From an uncultured bacterium (GTDB lineage Bacteria > Actinomycetota > Coriobacteriia > Coriobacteriales > Coriobacteriaceae): 28,858 bases of DNA. The position numbers and the translations under genes are program-made. Location: NCBI GenBank assembly GCA_905215195.1, contig CAJMPF010000002.1:1-28858 (forward strand). The letters are read 5' to 3'. Shown here in pieces: positions 14,608-22,212 of this stretch. A model generated the notes under the pieces. The model worked only from the letters and a program-made list of their open reading frames with translations. It had not been told where the DNA came from and did no database searches. The stretch's first letter is position 1. Each line of letters starts with the position of its first letter.

Positions 14608-16122
14608 ATGGAGAACATCAGCTACGATACGCTCGAGAAGATCGGCTACGAGGGCTATCTTCTTCCCAAGGACGCGCCGGAGAAGGTCCTGCAGTTTGGC
14701 GAGGGCAACTTCCTACGCGCTTTCGTTGACCGCTTCTTTGACATGGGTAACGAGGCGACCGGCTGGAATGGCAAGATCGTCATGGTCCAGCCCATCAGCG
14801 GCGCCTTTGGCTTTGCCGACGGTATCAATGCCCAGGACGACCTGTATACCGTGCTGGTGCGCGGCAAGGAGGACGGCAACACGGTCGACGAGTCCCGCGT
14901 GATTAGCGCTTGCAGCCGCTGCATTAACCCGTACCGCGAGGACGACTACCGCGCCATGATGGAGGTCGCCGTCTCCGACGACCTGGAGATCATCGTCTCC
15001 AACACCACCGAGGCCGGTATCGCCTATGACCCGTCCTGCAAGGCCGACGACATGCCACCCGCGAGCTTCCCCGCCAAGCTTGCCCAGGTGCTCCACACCC
15101 GCTGGGCTGCCGGTAAGCCGGGCGTCATCGTCCTCGCCTGCGAGCTCATCGATCACAACGGCGAGGAGTTGCTGCGCATCATGAACCAGTATGTGAGCGA
15201 CTGGGGCTGGGAGGACGAGTTTGCGCAGTGGATGGCTAACGACTGCACCGTCTGCACCACGCTCGTCGACACCATCGTCCCCGGCCGCATCCGCGATCCT
15301 AAGGAGGCCGCGGCGGTTGCCGAGCGTCTGGGCTACGAGGATCCCTTCCTGGCCGTGCGCGAGCCCTTCCAGATGTGGGGCATCCAGGGTGACGAGTCGC
15401 TTGCCGAGAAGCTTCCCTTTGTGAAGGCTGGTCTTCCGGGTGTCTTTGTGACTCCCGACGTCACCCCGTACAAAAAGCGCAAGGTCCGCATCCTCAACGG
15501 TGCCCATACCGCCTTCGTTCCGGGTTCCTGGGTTGCCGGCTTTGATATCGTGCGCGACTGCATGCATGACGAGACCATTCGCGGCTTCATGAACACCATG
15601 CTCTACGACGAGGTCATTCCGACGCTTGCCGCCGACTTGGATGTCGAGGACTGCAAGGCCTTTGCCGCCGCCGTCGAAAACCGCTTCGACAACCCGTTTA
15701 TTGATCATGCGCTGCTCTCCATCTGCCTCAACTCCACGGCTAAGTGGCGCGCTCGCGACCTGCCCACGCTCAAGGACTACGTTGCCGAGACCGGCAACCT
15801 GCCCAAGTGCTTGGCGACGAGCCTCGCTACGCTCATCTCCTTCTACACGCAGGAGCTCGTGTCCCGCGAGGGCGACGGCCTGCACCTGCGTCGCTCCGAC
15901 GGCACCGAGTACACCGCTCAGGACGACGCCTTCGTGCTCGACTTCTACGCCGCCCATGCCGGCGCCGACGATGCCCAGCTGGTGCACGACGTGCTCACCA
16001 ACGAGCAGATGTGGGGCGAGGACCTTACGCAGATCGCAGGTCTTGAGGAGTTTGTCGTCAGCGCGCTCGCCGTCGTGCGTGCCGAGGGCGCCAAGCAGGC
16101 CTTCGCCAACGCTCAGGCGTAA
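14608..16122 (+). CDS. uxaB: Tagaturonate reductase (altronate oxidoreductase) UxaB
   Basis: A 504-residue member of the mannitol dehydrogenase family that reduces D-tagaturonate to D-altronate with NADH. It begins its Rossmann part with VLQFGEGNFLRAFVDRFFD, then has SNTTEAGIAY, the catalytic-domain motif KVRILNGAHTAFVP, and RFDNPFIDHALLSICLNSTAKWRARDLPTLKDY, all typical of UxaB. AAGGAG lies 8 bases before the ATG. It follows uxaC by 86 bases with a hairpin between, and precedes uxaA by 75 bases, so the three form the galacturonate branch. Codon bias is as strong as in uxaC. Confidence 0.96.
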   Translation: MENISYDTLEKIGYEGYLLPKDAPEKVLQFGEGNFLRAFVDRFFDMGNEATGWNGKIVMVQPISGAFGFADGINAQDDLYTVLVRGKEDGNTVDESRVISACSRCINPYREDDYRAMMEVAVSDDLEIIVSNTTEAGIAYDPSCKADDMPPASFPAKLAQVLHTRWAAGKPGVIVLACELIDHNGEELLRIMNQYVSDWGWEDEFAQWMANDCTVCTTLVDTIVPGRIRDPKEAAAVAERLGYEDPFLAVREPFQMWGIQGDESLAEKLPFVKAGLPGVFVTPDVTPYKKRKVRILNGAHTAFVPGSWVAGFDIVRDCMHDETIRGFMNTMLYDEVIPTLAADLDVEDCKAFAAAVENRFDNPFIDHALLSICLNSTAKWRARDLPTLKDYVAETGNLPKCLATSLATLISFYTQELVSREGDGLHLRRSDGTEYTAQDDAFVLDFYAAHAGADDAQLVHDVLTNEQMWGEDLTQIAGLEEFVVSALAVVRAEGAKQAFANAQA

Positions 16123-16129
16123 ATTTCCG

Positions 16130-16157
16130 GCGCGGGTGTGGAATGGCATGCCCGCGC
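16130..16157 (+). terminator. Weak hairpin between uxaB and uxaA
   Basis: GCGCGGG (16130-16136) pairs with CCCGCGC (16151-16157). It is followed by a pyrimidine-rich stretch but no T-run, so read-through is likely. Confidence 0.35.
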
Positions 16158-16197
16158 TTCGACTTCTGCTCAACCTGTAGGGTTAGGACTCTTTGTA

Positions 16198-17675
16198 ATG
16201 AACACTATCCAGATCAATCCGGCCGACAACGTGATCGTCGCGCTGTCGCCGCTTGCCAAGGGCACCGCCGTCGCGGTTCCCGGGGTGGGCGAGGTCGTGG
16301 CCGCGGAGGATATTCCGCAGGGTCATAAGATGGCCGTCCGCTCGATTGCCGCGGGGGAGGACGTCATCAAGTACGGCCTTCCTATCGGCCATGTGACGGG
16401 CGATGTCCAGCCCGGTCAGTGGCTTCATACACATAATGTCAAGACCAACCTTTCGGGCGAGGTCGAGTACACCTACAACCCCACACATCCGGTCGTGGAT
16501 CCGGTTGAGCCCGAGACCTTTATGGGGTTCCGCCGCGCCGACGGTCGTGCCGCGACGCGTAATGAGCTGTGGATCATCCCCACGGTCGGCTGTGTCAACG
16601 AAGTCGCCCGTGCCATGTGTGAGCAGGCCCAGGATCTGGTCGATGGCTCGCTGGAGGGTGTTTACTACTTCCCGCATCCCTTTGGCTGCTCGCAGACCGG
16701 CGCCGACCATGCCCAGACGCGTCGTCTGCTGGTGGCGCTCTCGCGTCATCCTAATGCGGCCGGCGTGCTATTCCTGTCGCTCGGTTGCGAGAACTGCACG
16801 CACCAGCAGGTGCTCGACGAGCTCGGTGACTTCGATCACGAGCGCGTTCGCTTTCTCACCTGCCAGGATGTAGCCGACGAGCAAATCGAGGGCCACAAGA
16901 TTCTGGCCGAGCTGGCTGACCTGGCCAAGCAAGCCAAGCGAGAGCCCATTTTGGCCTCCGAGCTGGTCATTGGTCTTAAGTGCGGCGGCTCCGACGGTCT
17001 TTCGGGCATTACCGCCAACCCCACGATCGGTCGCGTGAGCGATATGGTCGTCGCCCGCGGCGGCACGTCGGTGCTTACCGAGGTGCCCGAGATGTTTGGC
17101 GCCGAGAGTATCCTGCTCGATCGCTGTGAGAACGAGCAGGTCTTTAACGCCGCTTCCGACATGCTCAATGGCTTTAAGGACTACTTTATTAGCCACGGCG
17201 AGGTCGTCTACGAGAACCCGAGCCCCGGCAACAAGGACGGCGGTATTACCACGCTCGAGGACAAGAGCTGCGGCTGCGTGCAAAAGGGCGGATCTGCCCC
17301 CATCGTCGACGTGCTGCCGTATGCCGGCCAGGCAAATAAACACGGCCTGAACATGCTGTGCGGTCCGGGCAACGACATGGTATCCACCACGGCGTTGACG
17401 GCTGCCGGGTGATTCTGTTCTCGACCGGCCGCGGCACACCGTTTGGCGCGCCGGCGCCTACGCTCAAGGTGTTCACCAATCAGCGTCTGTGCGACCACAA
17501 GGCCAACTGGATGGACTTTAACGCCGGCGTGATTGCCACGGGTGAGCGCACGCTCGACGAGGCTGCTCACGATCTATACCAGCTGGTGCTGGAGACGGCG
17601 AGCGGTAAACTCACGAGTGCCGAGCGCCGTGGCTGTCACGAGATCAGCATCTGGAAGGACGGCGTCTGCCTGTAG
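16198..17675 (+). pseudogene. uxaA: Altronate dehydratase UxaA, frameshifted near the C-terminus
   Basis: UxaA dehydrates D-altronate to 2-keto-3-deoxy-D-gluconate. The first frame carries an N-terminal SAF domain (to about residue 95), then RADGRAATRNELWIIPTVGCVN, CSQTGADHAQTRR, LGCENCTHQQ and GLKCGGSDGLSG, and reaches GPGNDMVSTTALTAAG before a TGA at 17410. The missing tail (CRVILFSTGRGTPFGAP ... ISIWKDGVCL) continues in another frame to a TAG at 17673, matching the UxaA C-terminus. Adding a second copy of GCTGCCG at 17401 restores the frame exactly. The in-frame ATG is chosen at 16198; a GTG 60 bases earlier lies in the hairpin region. Without the last 88 or so residues the enzyme is probably inactive. 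The cause may be a mutation, a switch or a sequencing error. Confidence 0.88.
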
Positions 17676-17711
17676 TGGCAAATGCACCCAAGCGTAGCGC
17701 TATGTCGTCGG

Positions 17712-17746
17712 CCCCGTCGGGAGTGTTCCCGGCGGGGTTTTCGTTT
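17712..17746 (+). terminator. Terminator of the uxaC-uxaB-uxaA unit
   Basis: Stem CCCCGTCGGGA / TCCCGGCGGGG with one mismatch and a 4-base loop, followed by TTTTCGTTTT. Confidence 0.88.
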
Positions 17747-17774
17747 TGTGGTTAAGTGAAAAAATTGGAAAATA

Positions 17775-17790
17775 CGATAAACGTTCACCT
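17775..17790. promoter_or_regulatory. Distal operator upstream of the symporter
   Basis: CGATAAACGTTCACCT keeps the right half-site and central AACGTT but has a degenerate left half. It lies 121 bp from the next operator, a distance suited to DNA looping. I see no -10 at the right spacing after it. Confidence 0.6.
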
Positions 17791-17863
17791 ATCTCATGGG
17801 TGTCCAGCATGGCACCTTTACCAGCAGACAATAGGTCTTAGAGCCTCAATTGTGTCCGTTCAG

Positions 17864-17883
17864 CGGTAAAAATCGACCGTTCA
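17864..17883 (+). promoter_or_regulatory. Conserved upstream element, copy 2 (symporter promoter)
   Basis: CGGTAAAAATCGACCGTTCA matches copy 1 at 17 and copy 3 at 15 of 20 bases, and ends 20.5 bases before the centre of the next operator. Another CCGTTCA lies 21 bases upstream (17856-17862). Confidence 0.55.
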
Positions 17884-17895
17884 AGGATATTATTC

Positions 17896-17911
17896 AAGTG
17901 AACGTTCACCT
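17896..17911. promoter_or_regulatory. Symporter operator O1
   Basis: AAGTGAACGTTCACCT holds the perfect 12-bp core GTGAACGTTCAC and overlaps the predicted -35. Confidence 0.88.
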
Positions 17912-17933
17912 ATCATAAGCAATCGTGCATAAT
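17905..17933 (+). promoter_or_regulatory. Symporter promoter between two operators
   Basis: TTCACC (17905-17910), 17-base spacer, CATAAT (17928-17933). The -10 matches TATAAT at five of six bases, the best of the three promoters in this regulon. Confidence 0.7.
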
Positions 17934-17935
17934 CT

Positions 17936-17951
17936 AACTAAACGTTCACCC
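17936..17951. promoter_or_regulatory. Symporter operator O2
   Basis: AACTAAACGTTCACCC has an intact right half-site and lies 40 bp centre to centre from O1, just after the -10. Confidence 0.75.
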
Positions 17952-17988
17952 TGAATGCTGGGCAGACAGATGTCAGTGTGGACTCAAA

Positions 17989-18005
17989 TGTCTTGTTACA
18001 AGACA
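17989..18005. promoter_or_regulatory. 17-bp palindrome in the symporter leader
   Basis: TGTCTTGT-T-ACAAGACA is a perfect 8-1-8 dyad placed about 20 bases before the start codon. Its CTTGT/ACAAG form resembles operators of GntR/FadR-type regulators, a group that includes the uronate regulators ExuR and UxuR. It could also be an mRNA hairpin near the ribosome site. It does not resemble the LacI-type sites. Confidence 0.45.
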
Positions 18006-18028
18006 ATCGAGAAAAGAGAGGGAGCTCG

Positions 18029-19588
18029 ATGACTAATAAGATTGGGAAAAAGCGTAAGATCACATTCTGGACGCGCTTGGGCTTTGGTATGGGCGGTATG
18101 CTCAATTCCGGTGCCCTGACCTTTACGCACAGCTACATGGTGCTGTTCCTGTCCACGGAGTGTGGCCTGTCCGCAGGCGAGGCTGCACTGATCAGCTCGT
18201 TTGCCATCTATGTCAACGCTATTCTTTGCCCGCTGATGGGCTTTGTGGCCGATAACTTCTATGCCACCAAGATTGGCCGTATCTTTGGTCGTCGTCGTTT
18301 CTGGATCTTGCTGGCCATCCCGATGATGATCGCCGAGCCGCTCATCTTCGTGGCTACGCCGTTTGGCTTCCCGTACTACTTTGTGCTGTACCTGATCTAC
18401 AACGTCGCGTACACGTTCTGCACCGCCAACCTGTCGCCGCTTACCATCGAGATGACCGACGACTTTAAGGAGCGTACGTACCTTACCGGCTACAAGCATC
18501 TCTTTGGTAACGCCGCCGGCTTCCTGATGGCAGCACTCGTCGGCTTTGGCTTTGGCACCTTCGGCGAGACCAACCCGTTTAGCTACTTCATCATCGCTAC
18601 GATCAACGCTTCGGTCATGGCAATCTCGCTGCTCTGCGTGTACCTGTCCACGTGGGAGCACACCCCCGAGGAGGTCGCTCAGGAGAAGATCGAGAGCGTC
18701 GGCGAGGGCATCAAGAAGTTCTTCATCGACGTTATCTCCACCTTCCGCAACAAGTCCTTCCGCAAGGTCCTGTATGCACAGGTCTCCACGAAGCTTGCTG
18801 CTGCCTGCTGGTCTGCCTGCCTGTCCTTCTTCATCGTCTACTGCCTGCAGATTCCTAAGTCCTACGAGTCCGTGATGGAGATGCCTGGCAAGGTCGTCGC
18901 TATCGTCTGCACCGCCATCTGGGTCGCCCTCATGGCCAAGAAGGGCTTCCACAAGTCTTGGTACCTCGCAAATGTCGGTTGCGCTGCGTGCATCATTGCC
19001 TACAACTACTTCGCCTTTGGTCAGATCAACGGCACCTCCACGGTCGCCATCGCCATGATCGCCTACCCCATCATCTTCGCCATCTGGAAGTTCTTCTACG
19101 TCGGCTTCCAGTACCTGCCCGATGTTCTGCTCAACTACATCCCCGATGTCGATGAACTCATCACCCTGCGTCGTCGCGAGGGCATCTACAGCTCCGCGCA
19201 GCAGCTCTGCCAGCAGATCGCCCAGGCTATCGCCGTCAACGTGTGGGCTATCGTCCTTGCTGCCTCCGGCTTCATTCAGACCGCCGGCAACAGCGACGCC
19301 GTGACCCAGCCCGCTACCGTGCCTCTGTATATCTGCGGCTACATGATCATCGGCTGCGCCGGCTTCTTCCTGCTTGCGGCCGTCCTTGCCCGCGGCATCA
19401 AGATCGACAAGGAGCAGTGCGACATCCTTTGCGACGAGATTCACCGCGTCAAGGAGGGTGGCAAGATGGCCGACGTCAAGCCCGAGGTCAAGGCGCTTTG
19501 CGAGGAGCTCTCCGGCTTTAAGTACGAGGACTGCTTTGCCCACAACAACGTTGGCTTCCAGGACGGTAGCGTAACCCCCGCCGAGTAA
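18029..19588 (+). CDS. GPH-family (MFS) symporter, probably for oligogalacturonides
   Basis: A 519-residue membrane protein with about 12 helices. The layout is that of glycoside-pentoside-hexuronide:cation symporters: an N-terminal FWTRLGFGMGGMLNSG, a cytoplasmic loop after helix 2 or 3 with IGRIFGRRRFWILLAIP (compare the G-R-F/W-R-P/F-W loop of the family), and a long second half. Family members TogT and RhiT import oligogalacturonides and rhamnogalacturonides, and the surrounding genes support such a substrate. The ATG has AGAGGGAG 5 bases upstream; an in-frame GTG at 17978 lies before the leader palindrome and lacks a ribosome site. The cytoplasmic tail of about 60 residues is charged. 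It has its own promoter with three operators and its own terminator. Confidence 0.88.
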   Translation: MTNKIGKKRKITFWTRLGFGMGGMLNSGALTFTHSYMVLFLSTECGLSAGEAALISSFAIYVNAILCPLMGFVADNFYATKIGRIFGRRRFWILLAIPMMIAEPLIFVATPFGFPYYFVLYLIYNVAYTFCTANLSPLTIEMTDDFKERTYLTGYKHLFGNAAGFLMAALVGFGFGTFGETNPFSYFIIATINASVMAISLLCVYLSTWEHTPEEVAQEKIESVGEGIKKFFIDVISTFRNKSFRKVLYAQVSTKLAAACWSACLSFFIVYCLQIPKSYESVMEMPGKVVAIVCTAIWVALMAKKGFHKSWYLANVGCAACIIAYNYFAFGQINGTSTVAIAMIAYPIIFAIWKFFYVGFQYLPDVLLNYIPDVDELITLRRREGIYSSAQQLCQQIAQAIAVNVWAIVLAASGFIQTAGNSDAVTQPATVPLYICGYMIIGCAGFFLLAAVLARGIKIDKEQCDILCDEIHRVKEGGKMADVKPEVKALCEELSGFKYEDCFAHNNVGFQDGSVTPAE

Positions 19589-19612
19589 GGCCGACATATC
19601 GTCCAAATCACA

Positions 19613-19655
19613 GGGCCGTGCCACCGGAATTCCGCCGGCAGGCACGGCCCTTTTT
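19613..19655 (+). terminator. Terminator of the symporter gene
   Basis: Perfect 10-bp stem GGGCCGTGCC / GGCACGGCCC followed by TTTTT. A TACAAT (19663-19668) just after it could be a -10 for the GH28 gene, but no good -35 is seen. Confidence 0.88.
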
Positions 19656-19702
19656 AACAGCGTACAATTTGCCTTTAGAGCATCTTTTTGAGGGAGAAAT
19701 CC

Positions 19703-21298
19703 ATGGAGACGAACGTTATCTGGCGCAACGCCCGCGCGGCCGTGATCGAGCTTGACGACGGCGGCTACTTTACCTGTGCCGATACGTGGGAGATCTTTGT
19801 CAACGACGAGCCCGCCGGTACCACGAATACGGTCGAGACCTATGTCGACGGCCTGACCCCCGGCAAACGCAACCTGGTTCGTTTTGTTTGTGGCGAGCGT
19901 GAGCTGAGCGTAGGTGTCACCACGCCGGCTGAGCCTTTTACCATCAACGTTCGCGACTGTGGCGCCAAGGGCGATGCCGAGCATGATGACACCACCAACA
20001 TCCAGGCTGCCATCATGGCCTGTCCCAAGGACGGGCGCGTGCTGATTCCCGCCGGCAGCTATCGTATCAAGTCCCTCTTCCTTAAGAGCAATATCAACAT
20101 CGAGCTCGCCGAGGGAGCGGTGCTGCTGGCTCGCCACGATCGTGCGGCGCTTGCCTACATCCCCGGTACGGTCACGGGCGACGAGGGTGCTGGGTATGCT
20201 GGCACCGATATGCTGCCCCTGGGCCGCTGGGAGGGCGAGAGCTTCTCGACCTACTGCTCTACCTTTACGGGTCTGAGCGTGCACGACGTGTGCATCTATG
20301 GTCGCGGCGCGATCGACGGTCAGACTGATTTTGCCGAGGACAACTGGTGGAACAAGGACTTTAAGAACATCTTTCGCCCCGAGGAGGGCCGCGAGGTCGC
20401 CCGCCCGCGCATGATTTTCCTGTCCGAGTGCCAAAACGTGAGCTTGGCCGGCTTCACCGTCCGCAACAGCCCGGCGTGGAACATCCACCCCATCCTGTGC
20501 GAGCACGTCGATGCGCTCTGCCTGTCCATCGAGGGTCCCAAGAACTCCCACAACACCGACGGCTTCGATCCCGAGAGCTGCGGTTTTGTTCGCATCCTTG
20601 GTTGTCAGTTCTCAGTGGGTGACGACTGCATCGCCATCAAGAGCGGCAAACTGGGCATTGAGCCCGAGCTTCGTCCCGCCACGCACGACATGCTGATCTC
20701 TCACTGCTACATGCACGATGGTCACGGCGCCGTGGTCCTGGGGTCCGAGGCTGCCGGCGGCATCAAGGACCTCACCGTGAGCAAGTGCCTCTTTGAGCGC
20801 ACCGACCGCGGCTTGCGCGTCAAGACCCGCCGCGGGCGCGGCAAGGATGCCGTCAACGAGGGCATTACCTTTGAGCACATTCGCATGGACGAGGTGCTCA
20901 CGCCCTTCGTGGTCAACTCCTTCTACTTCTGCGACAAGGACGGCAAGACCGATTACGTGCAGTCTCGCGAGACGCTGCCTGTCGACGACCGCACGCCCGG
21001 CTTTGGTGCCACGACGTTTTGCGATATCGAGGCCACTAACTGCCACGCGGCCGCTGCCTACATCACGGGCCTGCCCGAGAGTAAAGTAACGCGCCTGACG
21101 TTCCAGGATGTCCACGTGACCTTCGCGCCGGATGCCGAGCCCTTTGTCCCGGCCATGGCCTGCGGCGTTGAGCCCATGGTACGCCAGGGCATCATCGCGC
21201 AAAACGTCAAGGTACTCGATCTGCAAAATGTGGTGATCGAGGGCCAGGACGGCGAGGAGCTGCAGCTCCAGAACGTCGACAAGGTTGTTCGTTCCTAA
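19703..21298 (+). CDS. GH28 polygalacturonase-family glycoside hydrolase
   Basis: A 531-residue protein with a short N-terminal beta domain (residues 1-75, fibronectin-like) and a right-handed parallel beta-helix. All GH28 active-site motifs are present in order: NTDGFD (about 284), GDDC (about 307), GHG (about 340) and RVK (about 372, canonical RIK). It hydrolyses alpha-1,4 galacturonosyl bonds by inversion. No signal peptide is visible: the N-terminus METNVIWRNARAAVIELDD is polar, so it should work in the cytoplasm, probably as an exo-acting enzyme on imported oligomers. AGGGAG lies 6 bases before the ATG; a TTG 15 bases earlier is inside the ribosome site region. A rhamnogalacturonan-type specificity cannot be excluded. 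Confidence 0.94.
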   Translation: METNVIWRNARAAVIELDDGGYFTCADTWEIFVNDEPAGTTNTVETYVDGLTPGKRNLVRFVCGERELSVGVTTPAEPFTINVRDCGAKGDAEHDDTTNIQAAIMACPKDGRVLIPAGSYRIKSLFLKSNINIELAEGAVLLARHDRAALAYIPGTVTGDEGAGYAGTDMLPLGRWEGESFSTYCSTFTGLSVHDVCIYGRGAIDGQTDFAEDNWWNKDFKNIFRPEEGREVARPRMIFLSECQNVSLAGFTVRNSPAWNIHPILCEHVDALCLSIEGPKNSHNTDGFDPESCGFVRILGCQFSVGDDCIAIKSGKLGIEPELRPATHDMLISHCYMHDGHGAVVLGSEAAGGIKDLTVSKCLFERTDRGLRVKTRRGRGKDAVNEGITFEHIRMDEVLTPFVVNSFYFCDKDGKTDYVQSRETLPVDDRTPGFGATTFCDIEATNCHAAAAYITGLPESKVTRLTFQDVHVTFAPDAEPFVPAMACGVEPMVRQGIIAQNVKVLDLQNVVIEGQDGEELQLQNVDKVVRS

Positions 21299-21313
21299 CT
21301 CGGGTTGATGACC

Positions 21314-21352
21314 AGGGCTGCATTGTCGGATAAATCGGCAATGCAGCCCTTG
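21314..21352 (+). terminator. Hairpin between GH28 and the esterase genes
   Basis: Perfect 12-bp stem AGGGCTGCATTG / CAATGCAGCCCT with a 13-base loop, then TTGTG. The short T-stretch suggests partial termination. Confidence 0.6.
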
Positions 21353-21402
21353 TGCGATACGGCCGTGTGCGCTGCGCTACGCATCATGGTGAAAGGGAAT
21401 AC

Positions 21403-22212
21403 ATGCTCAATAAAACGATTCCTGTCGGGGTCGATGGCTCGTCTGCCACGATTACGTCTTATGTTATTGCCCCGACCGAAGATGCTTATGCTTTAAAACC
21501 GCTGCCTGCAGTTGTGGTCGTGCCAGGAGGCGGCTACGATCACGTTTCGCCGCGCGAAGGCGAGCCGGTAGCGCTCCGTTTGTTGGCGATGGGCTACCAA
21601 GCGTTTGTACTGAACTATTCGGTTGCTCCGGCTGTCTATCCGCTGGCATTGCAAGAACTCGCGCGGGCGGTCGATACCGTCCGAAGCCATGCGGCAGAGT
21701 ACTGTGTCGATCCTGATCGGATTACGGTCATGGGTTTTTCGGCCGGTGGGCATCTAGTTGGCTTGCTCGGGGCGCTTTGGGACCAACCCTGGCTTGCAGA
21801 GTCGATTTCGGCATCGCCTGAGTCGATTCGGCCTGACACACTTTGCTTGGGCTATCCGGTCGTAAGCTCGGGGGCCTATGCTCATCGTGGTTCGTTTGAA
21901 CACCTAACGGGTGCCGATGGCGCTTTGGCTCAAAAATTGTCGATCGAGAATATGGTGGGCGATGGCTTCCCCCGTACGTTCTTGTGGCATACCGCCGAGG
22001 ATGCATCGGTACCAGTTCAAAATAGCCTCCTTCTTGCGCAGGCTCTTGCCGACCACGGGATTGGCTTTAGCCTACATGTCTTTCCGCATGGAAAGCATGG
22101 GGCATCGCTCGCCACGGCCCAAACGGCATTTAAGGGCTGCGCCGAGCATATTCAGCCACAGGTTCAGGGCTGGCCTGAACAGTTCGTTGCATGGGAGCGT
22201 GATGGACGATGA
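21403..22212 (+). CDS. Alpha/beta-hydrolase esterase (acetyl-esterase-like)
   Basis: A 269-residue alpha/beta hydrolase with PGGGYDHVSPREGE (about 41, oxyanion-hole loop in the style of HGGG esterases), nucleophile elbow GFSAGG (Ser about 113), an acidic residue in AEDASVPVQNS (about 200) and the catalytic histidine in HGKHGAS (about 231). This layout is that of bacterial acetyl-xylan-esterase and feruloyl/acetyl esterase relatives often found in hemicellulose and pectin loci. Probable role: removal of acetyl groups from imported pectic oligomers in the cytoplasm, since no signal peptide is present. GAAAGGGA precedes the ATG. Its stop overlaps the next start as ATGA, so translation is coupled. 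Codon bias is weaker than in uxaC or GH28. Confidence 0.85.
   Translation: MLNKTIPVGVDGSSATITSYVIAPTEDAYALKPLPAVVVVPGGGYDHVSPREGEPVALRLLAMGYQAFVLNYSVAPAVYPLALQELARAVDTVRSHAAEYCVDPDRITVMGFSAGGHLVGLLGALWDQPWLAESISASPESIRPDTLCLGYPVVSSGAYAHRGSFEHLTGADGALAQKLSIENMVGDGFPRTFLWHTAEDASVPVQNSLLLAQALADHGIGFSLHVFPHGKHGASLATAQTAFKGCAEHIQPQVQGWPEQFVAWERDGR

Noticed and set aside
17358..17675. Separate small gene behind uxaA
   Set aside because: Its sequence from CRVILFSTG onward is the missing C-terminus of UxaA; the upstream part is out-of-frame uxaA.
17996..20551. Very long open frame on the minus strand opposite the symporter and GH28
   Set aside because: It mirrors two clear + strand genes, has a low-complexity D/G/H/V-rich composition typical of antisense frames in GC-rich DNA, and matches no family.
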